In this document: positions 1 through 8,084 of the stretch, in pieces | Layout: every line of letters begins with the position of its first letter | How positions within the stretch are numbered: the stretch's first letter is position 1 | Source of the DNA: CAWVSB01 sp046710535 | GTDB lineage: Bacteria > Pseudomonadota > Gammaproteobacteria > Pseudomonadales > CAWVSB01 | Length of the DNA: 64,000 nucleotides | Direction of reading: 5' to 3' | Assembly (NCBI GenBank): GCA_046710535.1 | Contig: JBKEHH010000014.1 | Coordinates: forward strand, 19,329 to 83,328 | Program-made: the position numbers and the translations under genes | Notes under the pieces: model-generated | Seen by the model: the letters and a program-made list of their open reading frames with translations, nothing else | Told to the model about the DNA's origin: nothing | Database searches by the model: none

Positions 1-617
1 GTGCTTGGCTCAATAATATGCACACTGACATCAAAACGTGCCATTTCCGTAGCCAGCGTGTCGGTGTATGCCTCAATGGCATGTTTGCTCATGCTGTAAG
101 CGCCAAATACAGGAATAGTAACAATGCCCGCAACTGAACCGGTGGTAGCTATACGACCTTTACTTTCAATTATTAGTGGGGCAAATGCTTGAGTCACTCG
201 CACTACGCCGTAAACGTTAACATCCATCTGGTAGTGTAGTTGCTCTACTGGTACTTCTAGTACTGGCCCAAAAACGTTAACTCCAGCATTGTTAATTAGG
301 CCATATAAGCCCCTACCTTGTAATTTGACGAAGGTTACCGCGGCGTTAATTTCAGTTTGGCTTCGTACATCAAACTGAACGGCGGTAACGTTGTCCATTT
401 TGTTCATGGCAGCCATTTCATTTTTATGTAAAACCCCGGCATAAACGTAAAAACCATTTTGTGAAAGCTGCTGCGTCATCTTCAAACCGAGCCCAGAGTT
501 AGCCCCTGTTACCAATACGGCTTTTTGAGTCGCGTTTGCTTCACCATTGTCCGCGGCCGTAAGAGATAAGCTCCCACATAGCGCTAGGGTAAGTAAAATA
601 AACTGAAATCGTCTCAT
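1..617 (-). CDS. Exported short-chain dehydrogenase/reductase (C-terminus outside window)
   Basis: The frame runs off the left edge, leaving about 205 codons from the ATG at 617. Visible SDR landmarks are the nucleotide-binding TGANSGLG at residues 37-44, NNAG at 109-112, the catalytic Ser near 161 and the YSMSK pair (Tyr174, Lys178). A hydrophobic leader at residues 4-20 precedes the Rossmann fold. A secretion signal is odd for an NAD(P)-dependent enzyme, so it may be a membrane anchor; the LALC stretch is a poor lipobox. The substrate cannot be told from sequence. The family is secure, the function is not. Confidence 0.85.
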   Translation of the reverse strand, partial: MRRFQFILLTLALCGSLSLTAADNGEANATQKAVLVTGANSGLGLKMTQQLSQNGFYVYAGVLHKNEMAAMNKMDNVTAVQFDVRSQTEINAAVTFVKLQGRGLYGLINNAGVNVFGPVLEVPVEQLHYQMDVNVYGVVRVTQAFAPLIIESKGRIATTGSVAGIVTIPVFGAYSMSKHAIEAYTDTLATEMARFDVSVHIIEPS

Positions 618-907
618 ATAGATTGCCTGGTGGGTCATTGTTGATGGTTACCGCGCTGATACTAACGGTTATTGCCTTAAAAAAGAGAGAAATCGTGTAG
701 ATATTTATAAAACGTTAACTGGTCAGAGTGAATATGGTTCGATCAAACGGTATACTAAGCCTTGCTGCAACAAACTAATAAGGCTATGCAAATAGTAGTT
801 GTGTTGATCATATTGACTCAGTGACGAAATAATATTTTAAACGGACGCGGTTTTAATCTATAAGGGTTTTAGCCTGTTATATCAATCTTATTATGGAGGA
901 CTATCAA

Positions 908-1149
908 ATGTTTAAGTTATTCATCTTGATTATGTTGTTCTTTTTATCAGTTTTGATTGTGCGTGAGTTGAGAAAATATTTCACTCGCGATCAAAAAGAA
1001 GAGAAGTTACGTGATACCCTTATTAAAGGTGATTTAGTCGACATCGAGTTGGAAATTACTGGAGAAAAGCGCGTCAGCAAGATGTTCGTGCTGCAATGAA
1101 CGATCTGAAATCAGTAAATAACAATATCAAGGATAAAAGTAATGACTAA
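908..1149 (+). pseudogene. Small membrane protein, frameshifted
   Basis: The start is taken at the ATG at 908, because GGAGGA at 895-900 sits 7 bases upstream; the in-frame ATG at 893 overlaps that ribosome site. The frame encodes one N-terminal membrane helix and a charged tail, and stops at 1099. From about 1068 the -1 frame continues with a plausible helical tail (KARQQDVRAAMNDLKS...) ending at the TAA at 1147-1149, which overlaps the ATG of the next gene. This suggests the original protein was about 80 residues and that one base was gained or lost in the AAAA run near 1064. Function unknown. It was probably cotranscribed with the band-7 gene remnant that follows. Confidence 0.5.
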
Positions 1150-1497
1150 AATTCCCGCTAAACTAATCGTATTATGAGTCTTGTTCGCAGCAACCTTGGT
1201 TGTACTTTTTATGGCGTTCGGTATCAATAATGCCGGTCACCGAACCGTGGTGAAGGTGACGGTGCCTATAAGCGTTTCGTAATCGAAGCGGATGGTGCGC
1301 TGGCGCAGAAACTAGAAACCTATGAGGCTGTGATGGGGCGCTTTGCAGCGGCTATCGAGAAACTAAAGAAGGTGCCTGAAGTGCAAATGGGCGGGGGCGC
1401 TGGTGCTGATGGCGGCTCAAACGCCATGACTCTGATTGAAATGATGAGCGTAAAAGCGGCTAAAGATTTGGCTTTGGACATGAGCGTCAATAAGTAG
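1142..1497 (+). pseudogene. Band-7/SPFH-like membrane protein remnant (nonsense plus large internal deletion)
   Basis: The ATG at 1142 starts a hydrophobic segment broken by a TGA at 1175-1177; the frame then continues through VVLFMAFGINNAGHRTVV. At about 1250 it jumps to another frame that reads EGDGAYKRFVIEADGALAQKLE and ends with a Gly-rich stretch and a tail NAMTLIEMMSVKAAKDLALD, stopping at 1495-1497. N-terminal anchor, coiled-coil tail and Gly-rich C-terminus recall SPFH (band-7/flotillin-like) proteins, whose central domain would have been deleted. The family call comes from recalled sequence style, not a search, and is moderate at best. The decay itself is plain: one stop codon, one frame change and far too short a length. 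Confidence 0.5.
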
Positions 1498-1572
1498 AAC
1501 TAAGTGGTTTAGCAATAAGGGGTCAGAATGAATGATCCCATCAACTACCAATAGTAGTTTGAGGAATCGACA

Positions 1573-2019
1573 ATGGCTTCTGGAAAGAGAGAAACAATAC
1601 TGACGTTTATTGCCGAGCCTACGTCGGCTAATTTTGCCGGCAACGTACACGGCGGCAGTGTAATCAAATGGCTGGATCACGCCGGTTATGCCTGCGCTGC
1701 CGGTTGGAGTGGGCGCTATTGCGTGACTGCTAATGTAGGTGGTATCTAGTTTCGCAAGCCTATACATATGGGTAACTTGGTTTGTGTTAGCGTAAAAATT
1801 ATCTACACCGGTACATCAAGTGTACATGTGCTTTTGGACGTGAGCGCCACCGATCCTAGAGAAGACAGCTACCAGTCTACAGCTCGTTGCATTCTGGTTT
1901 TTGTTGCCATGGGCGACGATAAAAAGTCGATGGCGGTTTAGGCTTGGGTTGCAGAAAAAAATGTTAAGGCATTGGCTGAAGCGGCAATGCGGTTAATGCA
2001 CACTAGCCGAGCGATTTAG
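1573..2019 (+). pseudogene. Acyl-CoA thioesterase (YciA-type hotdog) with two TAG stops
   Basis: Read through its stops, the frame from the ATG at 1573 to the TAG at 2017-2019 gives one collinear hotdog thioesterase of about 148 codons. It carries the family's NVHGGSVIKWLDHAGYACA segment near residues 23-41, then the FRKPIHMGNLV and VKIIYTGTSSV strands. TAG codons interrupt it at 1747-1749 (between GGI and FRKPI) and 1939-1941. At the first stop a single C-to-T change from CAG would suffice. YciA-type enzymes hydrolyse acyl-CoAs in the cytosol. With no frameshift needed and two separate nonsense codons, true decay is more likely than sequencing error. Confidence 0.8.
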
Positions 2020-2222
2020 GAGGATACTCGATCCGCAATAGTTGCTGGCTATGAGTAAATTGTTGGATGACCCAGATTAGTTTGATCCCATCAGTCATTC
2101 CCGCTTAATCACAGTTTGGCTATTTGGCTAAGCAGAGATTCGGCTCAGTGACGCCCTAATAAACCGAGTTAACAATTTTTAAGCGATTTCGCAATTGATG
2201 TGGAAACAAACGCATTAAAAAG

Positions 2223-2963
2223 ATGGGCTTTATCCCTGACCAGTGGGAAGCAGCTATTGCCGACTGGCCAGTGATGCGGCGCTACCAAGGTGCAGACCAC
2301 GACGCGTTGCGAAATATGGCTTTTCGTTTTTTTGTGCGCAAAACTATTATCTCTGGCGTGGTTTTCAGTTTACTAATGATATATGCCTAAAAATAGCCAC
2401 TAAGGCATGTGTGCCTGTTCTACAGCTCGGCTTAGATTGTTATGACCGCATGTATACCATTATTGATTACGAAGGTGGGTTTATTCCCAATCGTCCTTAT
2501 TGCAGTGCGTATGGTGTTTTTCATACCAGAGGCCCTGGTTTAAGCGGCGAAGTCTGGCTGCATGGGCCGCTGATTTTGTCATGGGAAGTGGGAAGTGGTA
2601 AGTGCAACTGGTGCCCATGCGAGTGCTAATAAAGCCAGTAACGCGGTTATTCATGAGTTTGCACACAAGTTAGATATATTGCGCGATGGTGCCAACGGCG
2701 CTCCGCCTATGCATCCGGCTATGAAACCATGTGAATGGCATGATATTTTTACCGCGGCCTGGGAGCAATTACAGCGAGATATGCAAAACAGTAGGCCATT
2801 ACCCCTGGATGACTATGGGCTAACTAATCCGGCTGATTTTCTTGTTGTGTGCAGTGAGACATTTTTCGAGCACCCAGAAAGCATGAAACAACGCATGCCA
2901 GAGGTTTATCGACTGCAGTGTCAGTTCTATCGTCAACAGCCAGTCGCGGCGATTTACGTTTAA
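2223..2963 (+). pseudogene. mtfA: MtfA-type zinc peptidase, broken by at least two frameshifts
   Basis: Three overlapping reading frames together spell one MtfA (DUF980-like) protein. The first, from about 2223, gives GFIPDQWEAAIADWPVMRRY. The second, from about 2330 to 2600, gives FTNDICLKIATKACVPVLQL and a GFIPNRPYCS segment. The third, from about 2600 to 2963, carries the zinc motif HEFAH in NAVIHEFAHKLDI followed by the family's C-terminal part. Frame changes fall near 2325-2360 and near 2595-2605, where GTGGGAAGTGG is locally repeated. In E. coli MtfA is a soluble peptidase linked to the Mlc regulator. The zinc site survives, but no single frame makes the protein. Confidence 0.82.
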
Positions 2964-2986
2964 GATGATTTTTTAGAGGTAACTAG

Positions 2987-3133
2987 GTGTATAGTTATGG
3001 CATATCTGTACAAAATGCATCCAATGTAATGCGTCATGCGGCCACAAGGTCTATAATAACCAACTGTTTAGTATGGTTTTTGCTTTCAGGCGTTGCGGTG
3101 ATTGTTTTTAATCAATCATTACCCTTGGTCTAA
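2987..3133 (+). pseudogene. Short hydrophobic ORF, possibly a permease C-terminal remnant
   Basis: A GTG at 2987, preceded by AGAGG at 2975-2979, opens a 48-codon frame that ends at 3133. It has one strongly hydrophobic segment (CLVWFLLSGVAVIVF). The string NVMRHAATRSIITN followed by a helix resembles the C-terminal end of MlaE/YrbE-type permeases, so it may be what is left of such a gene. It could also be chance. It lies inside a tract of decayed genes, which favours a remnant. Confidence 0.25.
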
Positions 3134-3226
3134 CTAGCAATAATACTTTAAAAACAATATACGCTGTGGCCAGATTAATTAGTGCGACGTATATTAAAAC
3201 AATAATTTTAAAAGGAGCACCTTGTA

Positions 3227-3493
3227 GTGCAAGAGAAAATTACCGTGGTAGTTGATTACCTAAATGAAGTGCAAACACGCTGCACCTTAAGTGCCGCGGC
3301 TGAAGCGATAGGGATTACATCCCAAGCGCTTAAAAAACAAATTGGTGAGCCGCGCCCGGAAGTTTCTTGGCTGGTTAGTCCAACCACTGGCGAGCCCATT
3401 AATTACGCCGAAGGTGACAAACATCCTGAGCTTTATCGTACCAAGCGAATGATTACGTCTGCGACGGTTTTAAAACGTAACCTTGGCTTATAA
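3227..3493 (+). CDS. Small conserved-looking protein with possible HTH, function unknown
   Basis: This 88-residue frame starts with GTG at 3227, with AAAGGAG at 3210-3216 as a good ribosome site; the spacing is slightly long. Residues about 15-38 (CTLSAAAEAIGITSQALKKQ) have the shape of a helix-turn-helix, with the AAEAIGIT-QALKK pattern typical of such motifs. The C-terminal half contains a PTTGEPINYAEGDKHPELYR stretch with no recognised family. It is one of the few intact frames between the decayed genes at 0.9-4.1 kb. It might be a small DNA-binding protein, but that is inferred from one motif only. Confidence 0.6.
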   Translation: MQEKITVVVDYLNEVQTRCTLSAAAEAIGITSQALKKQIGEPRPEVSWLVSPTTGEPINYAEGDKHPELYRTKRMITSATVLKRNLGL

Positions 3494-3527
3494 AGAGCTA
3501 ATATGTTGTTAACAGCGGCCTGTTGCA

Positions 3528-4063
3528 GTGCGCTTTGACTTGGCGTTTAAGCAAATAGCGGAAGTTCAGAGAATAGGGCCATCTTGTGAAGTGCGATGGC
3601 CAGGTCATAAACACCCTAGCAACTGTTCAATACGAGTTCGAAATAATCTTGATATAGACGCTAGCCGTCAGGTTGTATGGGCGTGGTTGACTCATGCAAC
3701 ACTTTGGCCTACTTGGTATGAGAATGCTGAAAATGTCTGTATTTTAGATGGTTCAGCGGTTGGCCTCGAAATTGGTTCTACTTTTCGCTGGAAAATCATG
3801 GGAATCACCGTCAAATGCATGGTGGTCGAATACATCATTAATGAACGCCTGGCATGGAGTGGTCGAGCTTACGGTATTGATGTTTATCATTCTTGGGTTC
3901 TAGCGCCGTTAACTAGCGGTTGCAGTGTAATAACAGAGGAGACGCAGAGATGCTTGCTAGGCTCGTAAAGATGTATCTGCCTGCTAAAATGTATAGTACA
4001 CATCAACTATGGCAAGACTTTTTGCAAGCAAATGCGTGCAGTGGGCTTCCACCAGCAGCATAA
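3528..4063 (+). pseudogene. SRPBCC (START/polyketide cyclase-like) protein, C-terminally frameshifted
   Basis: The frame from the GTG at 3528 shows an SRPBCC lipid-binding fold pattern. After a leader it reads IDASRQVVWAWLTHATLWPT, then GSTFRWKIMGITVKCMVVEY, LAWSGRA and a TEETQR end strand. It stops at 3968, before the C-terminal helix. The +1 frame immediately continues LARLVKMYLPAKMYSTHQLW and ends at 4061-4063 with QANACSGLPPAA, the expected final helix. One indel near 3945-3955 therefore cut off the last helix, which normally closes the ligand cavity. The native start is uncertain, since the first 40 residues do not look like part of the domain. Confidence 0.65.
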
Positions 4064-4153
4064 CTAAGAGCTGTTGCACTGTTGAAGCAGACGATTGTTA
4101 AACTACTTAAACTCATCAAAATATCTAATAATCTAGAGTTATAAATTGACATC

Positions 4154-5098
4154 ATGGCTAGAAAAACATTGTCTTTAAAAGTGAAAAGAAAACAAGACGC
4201 TATAGTAGTAGATGAGATGGTTAAGACTGACACACCGGTTGACCCTCAGAAAGTTTTTTTAAATGGTATCGCAGTTCATCCTTATCAATGTATTCACCTA
4301 GAGTTAGGCTCTGCCCAACCCAGTATGCGAACCATGGATTTGATTACACCGATCGGTATGGGCCAGCGCGGTTTGATTGTTGCGCCGCCAGGCTGCGGTA
4401 AAACCACTATTTTGAAACATATTTGCCAGTCGGTTGGAGAAGCTTACCCCGAGATAAAACTTTATGCCTTGCTGATTGATGAGCGGCCAGAAGAAGTAAC
4501 TGACTTTAAGCGCAGCGTGCCAGCAGAAGTGCATGCGTCATCGTCGGACGAAGGCTATGCAAAACACGTGCGGGTTGCCAATAAGCTGCTTAGCAATGCT
4601 CAAAAGCAAGCTGGCGAAGGGCATGATGTAATGATTGTTATTGATTCATTGACTAGATTGTCACGCGTATACAATGCAACGCAAAAGGGCGGTGGCCGTA
4701 CAATGACTGGAGGACTTGACTCTAGAGCAATGGAAATACCCCGTAAAATGTTTGGTGCTGCCAGAAAAATTGAAAACGGTGGCTCGCTTACTATTTTGGC
4801 GACTATACTTGTTGATACTGGCAGTCGAATGGACCAGGTAATCTTTGAGGAGTTTAAGGGCACCGGTAATATGGAAATCGTGTTATCGCGAGAGATCGCC
4901 GAGCAGCGTATTTTTCCCGCCATAGATATTGCTAAAAGTAGCACGCGCCGCGAAGAGCTGTTGTTAAATCCAAAAGATATTAAGAAGGTAACCGCTTTGC
5001 GCAGAGCGCTAACCGGTCTTCAGCCTATTGATGGTGCAAAAACATTACTTGAGCTAATAGAGCAGTACCCTACTAATGCAGAGCTGTTAAAGCATTAA
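4154..5098 (+). CDS. Rho-like hexameric helicase lacking the N-terminal RNA-binding domain
   Basis: This 314-residue protein aligns by eye with the C-terminal ATPase half of transcription terminator Rho, whose usual length is about 420. It has the P-loop VAPPGCGKTT (residues 76-85; most Rho have APPKAGKT), LLIDERPEEVTD at 107-117, the Walker B DSLTRL, TMTGGLDSRAM for the Q loop, FFGAAR-like MFGAARKIENGGSLTI, and the R-loop region EEFKGTGNMEIVLSREIAEQR. The Rho-N and cold-shock-like primary RNA-binding domains are absent; only about 35 Lys-rich residues precede the ATPase start. The ATG at 4154 is the only reasonable start. It is probably a second Rho beside a normal one elsewhere. Whether it terminates transcription is unknown. 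Confidence 0.88.
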   Translation: MARKTLSLKVKRKQDAIVVDEMVKTDTPVDPQKVFLNGIAVHPYQCIHLELGSAQPSMRTMDLITPIGMGQRGLIVAPPGCGKTTILKHICQSVGEAYPEIKLYALLIDERPEEVTDFKRSVPAEVHASSSDEGYAKHVRVANKLLSNAQKQAGEGHDVMIVIDSLTRLSRVYNATQKGGGRTMTGGLDSRAMEIPRKMFGAARKIENGGSLTILATILVDTGSRMDQVIFEEFKGTGNMEIVLSREIAEQRIFPAIDIAKSSTRREELLLNPKDIKKVTALRRALTGLQPIDGAKTLLELIEQYPTNAELLKH

Positions 5099-5143
5099 CT
5101 ACAGAAGTTGAACGACTGTTTATAAAAAAATATTAGGAAGAAT

Positions 5144-5593
5144 ATGGAAAACGCTTTTACTTATTTAATGCGTGTACGCTACGCTGACTGTGATGCACAG
5201 CAAGTTGTCTTTAATGCAAAGTACGCTGAGTACATCGATGCTGCTGCTACGGAATACATCAGAGCAGTGTGGGGTAGTTTTAATACTTTGCTAGACAAAG
5301 GGTTTGATAACCAAGTAGTGAGTTTAAAAATCGATTGGAAAGCATCTGCGGTATTTGATGACGTAATCGGTATAAGAATGGATACTACTAATATTGGGAA
5401 TAGCTCATATACGGTAGAGGCTGAGTTTTTTAATTATAAAACTAACAAAGTATTTGCCCTCGCCACCGTAGTGTATGTAATGGTGAATACGGCCGATTAT
5501 ACCAAGATTACTATTCCTGATGAATTTAGGAAGACGATTGAAGTTGGTGCGCCTGGGGTCTTGGTCAATCATGCTGGAGTTGCTGTTAAGTAG
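5144..5593 (+). CDS. Acyl-CoA thioesterase (4-hydroxybenzoyl-CoA thioesterase-like hotdog)
   Basis: The 149-residue protein has the hotdog signature VRYADCDAQQVVFNAKYAEY near residues 11-30, with the Asp of the YADCDAQ segment in the place of the catalytic acid of 4HBT-type enzymes. It continues with the strand pattern VVSLKIDWKASAVFDDVIGI expected of the fold. GGAAGAAT just before the ATG at 5144 serves as ribosome site. Such enzymes hydrolyse acyl-CoA esters in the cytosol; the chain length preferred here is unknown. It lies 45 bases after the Rho-like gene and could share its transcript. Its 3' end overlaps the convergent ABC ATPase gene by 8 bases. Confidence 0.85.
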   Translation: MENAFTYLMRVRYADCDAQQVVFNAKYAEYIDAAATEYIRAVWGSFNTLLDKGFDNQVVSLKIDWKASAVFDDVIGIRMDTTNIGNSSYTVEAEFFNYKTNKVFALATVVYVMVNTADYTKITIPDEFRKTIEVGAPGVLVNHAGVAVK

Positions 5594-7190
5594 TCGGTAT
5601 TGCTCCAATAAGTTTTTTTGTATATTCATGCTGAGGATTATTAAAAACATCCTCAGTATTATTCAATTCAATAATTTTTCCAGCATTCATAACTGCAGTG
5701 CGGTCACACAGATAACGAATAACTGACAAGTCGTGTGATACAAAAATAATCGATAACTGATATTTTTTAACCAAACCTAATAGCAATTTCATTATCTGCG
5801 CCTGAATAGTTACATCCAGCGCTGACACAGGCTCGTCGGCAATAATGACTTTTGGGCTTACTGCCAAGGCACGTGCTATCGCGATGCGTTGGCGTTGACC
5901 GCCTGAAAATTCGTGTGGGTATTTACGGATATCGCTAGGTAATAGGCCAACTTCTTGCATTAGTTCAGCAATACGCTGATTCAGCGCCACTTTGTTTAAG
6001 TTTGAGTGTAATTTAAGTGGCTCTAATAACGCATCAAACACAGACATACGCGGATTTAGTGACGAGTAGGGGTCTTGGAAAATAATTTGTAAGTCTTTGC
6101 GAGTATTTTTAAGTGCGTGTTTGTTAAGTGTTGTTAGCTCGATGCCTTCTAATTTAATGCTGCCGCTAGTGGCTTTAACTAGCTGCAGTATCGTTTTTGA
6201 TAGTGTCGATTTACCACAGCCCGACTCGCCAACTAAACCTAATATCTCACCTTTATGCAGCTTAAGGCTTACATCAATCACGGCATTCATAGTTTGTTTT
6301 TTACTAAAAAAACCGCCAGTGGTTGAATACTGAGTAGTTAGGTTTTGTATAGAGAGAACTTCTTCTTGGTTGTTATTAAATGCATATTCAGCTGGTTTAG
6401 CACTTGCGGGTATTGCCGCTAAAAGCTTGCGAGTGTAGTCGTGCTGAGTATTGTTAAAAATATCACTGGTGCTGCCTTGTTCGACAATTTCACCTTTGTT
6501 CATTACTAATACGCGGTCGGCAATTTGTGCGACTACTGCTAAGTCGTGAGTGACAAACAATATAGCGATGTTACGCTTTTTTTGTAATGCGCTTAGCAGC
6601 TCAAATATCTGTGCTTGTATGGTGACATCAAGCGCGGTGGTGGGCTCGTCAGCTATTAATAAATCCGGCTCTGTCATTAGCGCCATGGCGATCATTACTC
6701 GCTGACGCATACCACCAGAGAATTCATGTGGGTATTGTTTTAGGCGCTGCGGCACATCACTTATGCCGACTTCTGTTAATGCATCTATCGCTTTTAGCTT
6801 GGCCTCTTTCTTACTAATGCTGCTATGGTTTTGCAGCGCTTCAATAAGCTGTGAGCCAATATTTAGGTAAGGATTTAGCGAGGTCATTGGGTCTTGAAAG
6901 ATCATCGCGATACGGTTGCCACGGATATTTTGTAGTTCAGCTTTACTACATTGAAATAAGTCTTTGCCTTCGAAGATCGCTTTGCCGGCTGTAATTTCAC
7001 CAGGCGGAGTTGGCACTAAGCCCAGCAGTGAATAACAAGATACCGACTTACCAGAGCCAGACTCGCCAACAATGGCAACGGTTTCCCCGGCGTTTATTTC
7101 ATAGCTGATGTTGTTAACCGCATTAACTATGCCATCACGGCTATGGAAGCTAATGCTTAAGTTTTCAACGCTTAACAATGCCATAGTCAC
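5586..7190 (-). CDS. Peptide ABC importer ATPase, OppD-OppF fusion
   Basis: This 534-residue protein holds two complete ABC ATPase domains in one chain. The first has Walker A GESGSGKSV near residue 40, the signature FSGGMRQR and Walker B LLIADEPTTALD. The second has GESGCGKST near residue 320, FSGGQRQR and VIIADEPVSALD. Each is followed by the peptide-transporter tail (EYTRKLL or EYTKKLI type). It would energise oligopeptide import through the OppB and OppC permeases encoded just upstream, at the cytoplasmic face of the inner membrane. YejF and GsiA are built the same way. The gene is the last of a five-gene leftward run starting at 12668; its ATG follows the stop of the permease gene directly. 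Confidence 0.93.
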   Translation of the reverse strand: MTMALLSVENLSISFHSRDGIVNAVNNISYEINAGETVAIVGESGSGKSVSCYSLLGLVPTPPGEITAGKAIFEGKDLFQCSKAELQNIRGNRIAMIFQDPMTSLNPYLNIGSQLIEALQNHSSISKKEAKLKAIDALTEVGISDVPQRLKQYPHEFSGGMRQRVMIAMALMTEPDLLIADEPTTALDVTIQAQIFELLSALQKKRNIAILFVTHDLAVVAQIADRVLVMNKGEIVEQGSTSDIFNNTQHDYTRKLLAAIPASAKPAEYAFNNNQEEVLSIQNLTTQYSTTGGFFSKKQTMNAVIDVSLKLHKGEILGLVGESGCGKSTLSKTILQLVKATSGSIKLEGIELTTLNKHALKNTRKDLQIIFQDPYSSLNPRMSVFDALLEPLKLHSNLNKVALNQRIAELMQEVGLLPSDIRKYPHEFSGGQRQRIAIARALAVSPKVIIADEPVSALDVTIQAQIMKLLLGLVKKYQLSIIFVSHDLSVIRYLCDRTAVMNAGKIIELNNTEDVFNNPQHEYTKKLIGAIPTT

Positions 7191-8084
7191 TTAACCTTTC
7201 GATACGCGCGGGTCTAGCGCATCGCGCAGGCCGTCGCCTAAAAAGTTAAGTGCAAATAGGGTTAGCGACAAGGCTAACCCCGGGAAGACTAATAGCCAGG
7301 GGTATTCTTCCATGGTTTCAACGCCGTAAGATATAAGCAAGCCCCATGAGCTTTCGGGCGGTTGTATGCCTAAACCTAAAAAGCTTAAAAATGCTTCTAA
7401 CAGCATCACGCTAGGAATCGTTAAGGTGACATAAACAATAATTGGCCCTAGTGCATTGGGGATGATATGCCGAGTGATAATTTGCCAAGGTGACAAGCCA
7501 ATAACAACGGCAGCATCTACGAACTCTTGTTGGCGCAGTGTTAGTACTTGGCCGCGAACAATGCGAGCCATGGTTAGCCATTCAACGCAGCCGATGGCTA
7601 AAAACAATAACAAAATACTGCGACCAAACACGACCATGAGTAGAATAATAAAAATCATAAATGGTAGGGCGTAAAGAATATCGACAATGCGCATCATCAC
7701 TGCATCTGTTTTACCACCCACATAACCGGCAACAGCGCCCCAAAGCACGCCAATAAGTAATGCAACTGCGGTAGCGATAAAGCCAACAGCGAGTGAGACT
7801 CTGCCGCCATACATTACGCGGGTTAGTAAGTCGCGGCCAAAGGTGTCGGTGCCAAACCAATGGGCAGCGGAGGGCGATGTTACACCTAGATCTAGATTTT
7901 GTGTCTCGTATGAATAAGGCGCGATAAATGGTGTTAGCAGAGCGACGACAACCATGAATAGCAAAAACCACAGCCCAGCCATGGCCAGTTTATTTTGACG
8001 CAGCCGGTCGATAGCGTCTTGCCACAGTGAGCGACCTTGCACAGCTTGGTTTAGCAATTGCTCACTTTGCGGTTGGCTAATCAT
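7191..8084 (-). CDS. oppC: Oligopeptide ABC transporter permease, OppC type
   Basis: The 297-residue protein has the OppC/DppC pattern: a short cytoplasmic N-terminus, a first helix at about residues 36-56, the conserved HWFGTDTFGRDLLTRVMYGG segment that follows the large periplasmic loop start, and further membrane helices. The EAA-type coupling loop reads EFVDAAVVIGLSPWQIITRH, and the C-terminus ends GDGLRDALDP. It forms half of the transmembrane channel with the OppB protein and couples to the fused ATPase. Its start overlaps the oppB stop by 4 bases (ATGA), so translation is probably coupled. Confidence 0.92.
   Translation of the reverse strand: MISQPQSEQLLNQAVQGRSLWQDAIDRLRQNKLAMAGLWFLLFMVVVALLTPFIAPYSYETQNLDLGVTSPSAAHWFGTDTFGRDLLTRVMYGGRVSLAVGFIATAVALLIGVLWGAVAGYVGGKTDAVMMRIVDILYALPFMIFIILLMVVFGRSILLLFLAIGCVEWLTMARIVRGQVLTLRQQEFVDAAVVIGLSPWQIITRHIIPNALGPIIVYVTLTIPSVMLLEAFLSFLGLGIQPPESSWGLLISYGVETMEEYPWLLVFPGLALSLTLFALNFLGDGLRDALDPRVSKG

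Noticed and set aside
721..745. A resemblance between GGTCAGAGTGAATATGG here and GGTCAGAATGAATGATC near 1521 as a possible repeat.
   Set aside because: Too short and inexact, with no further copies found.
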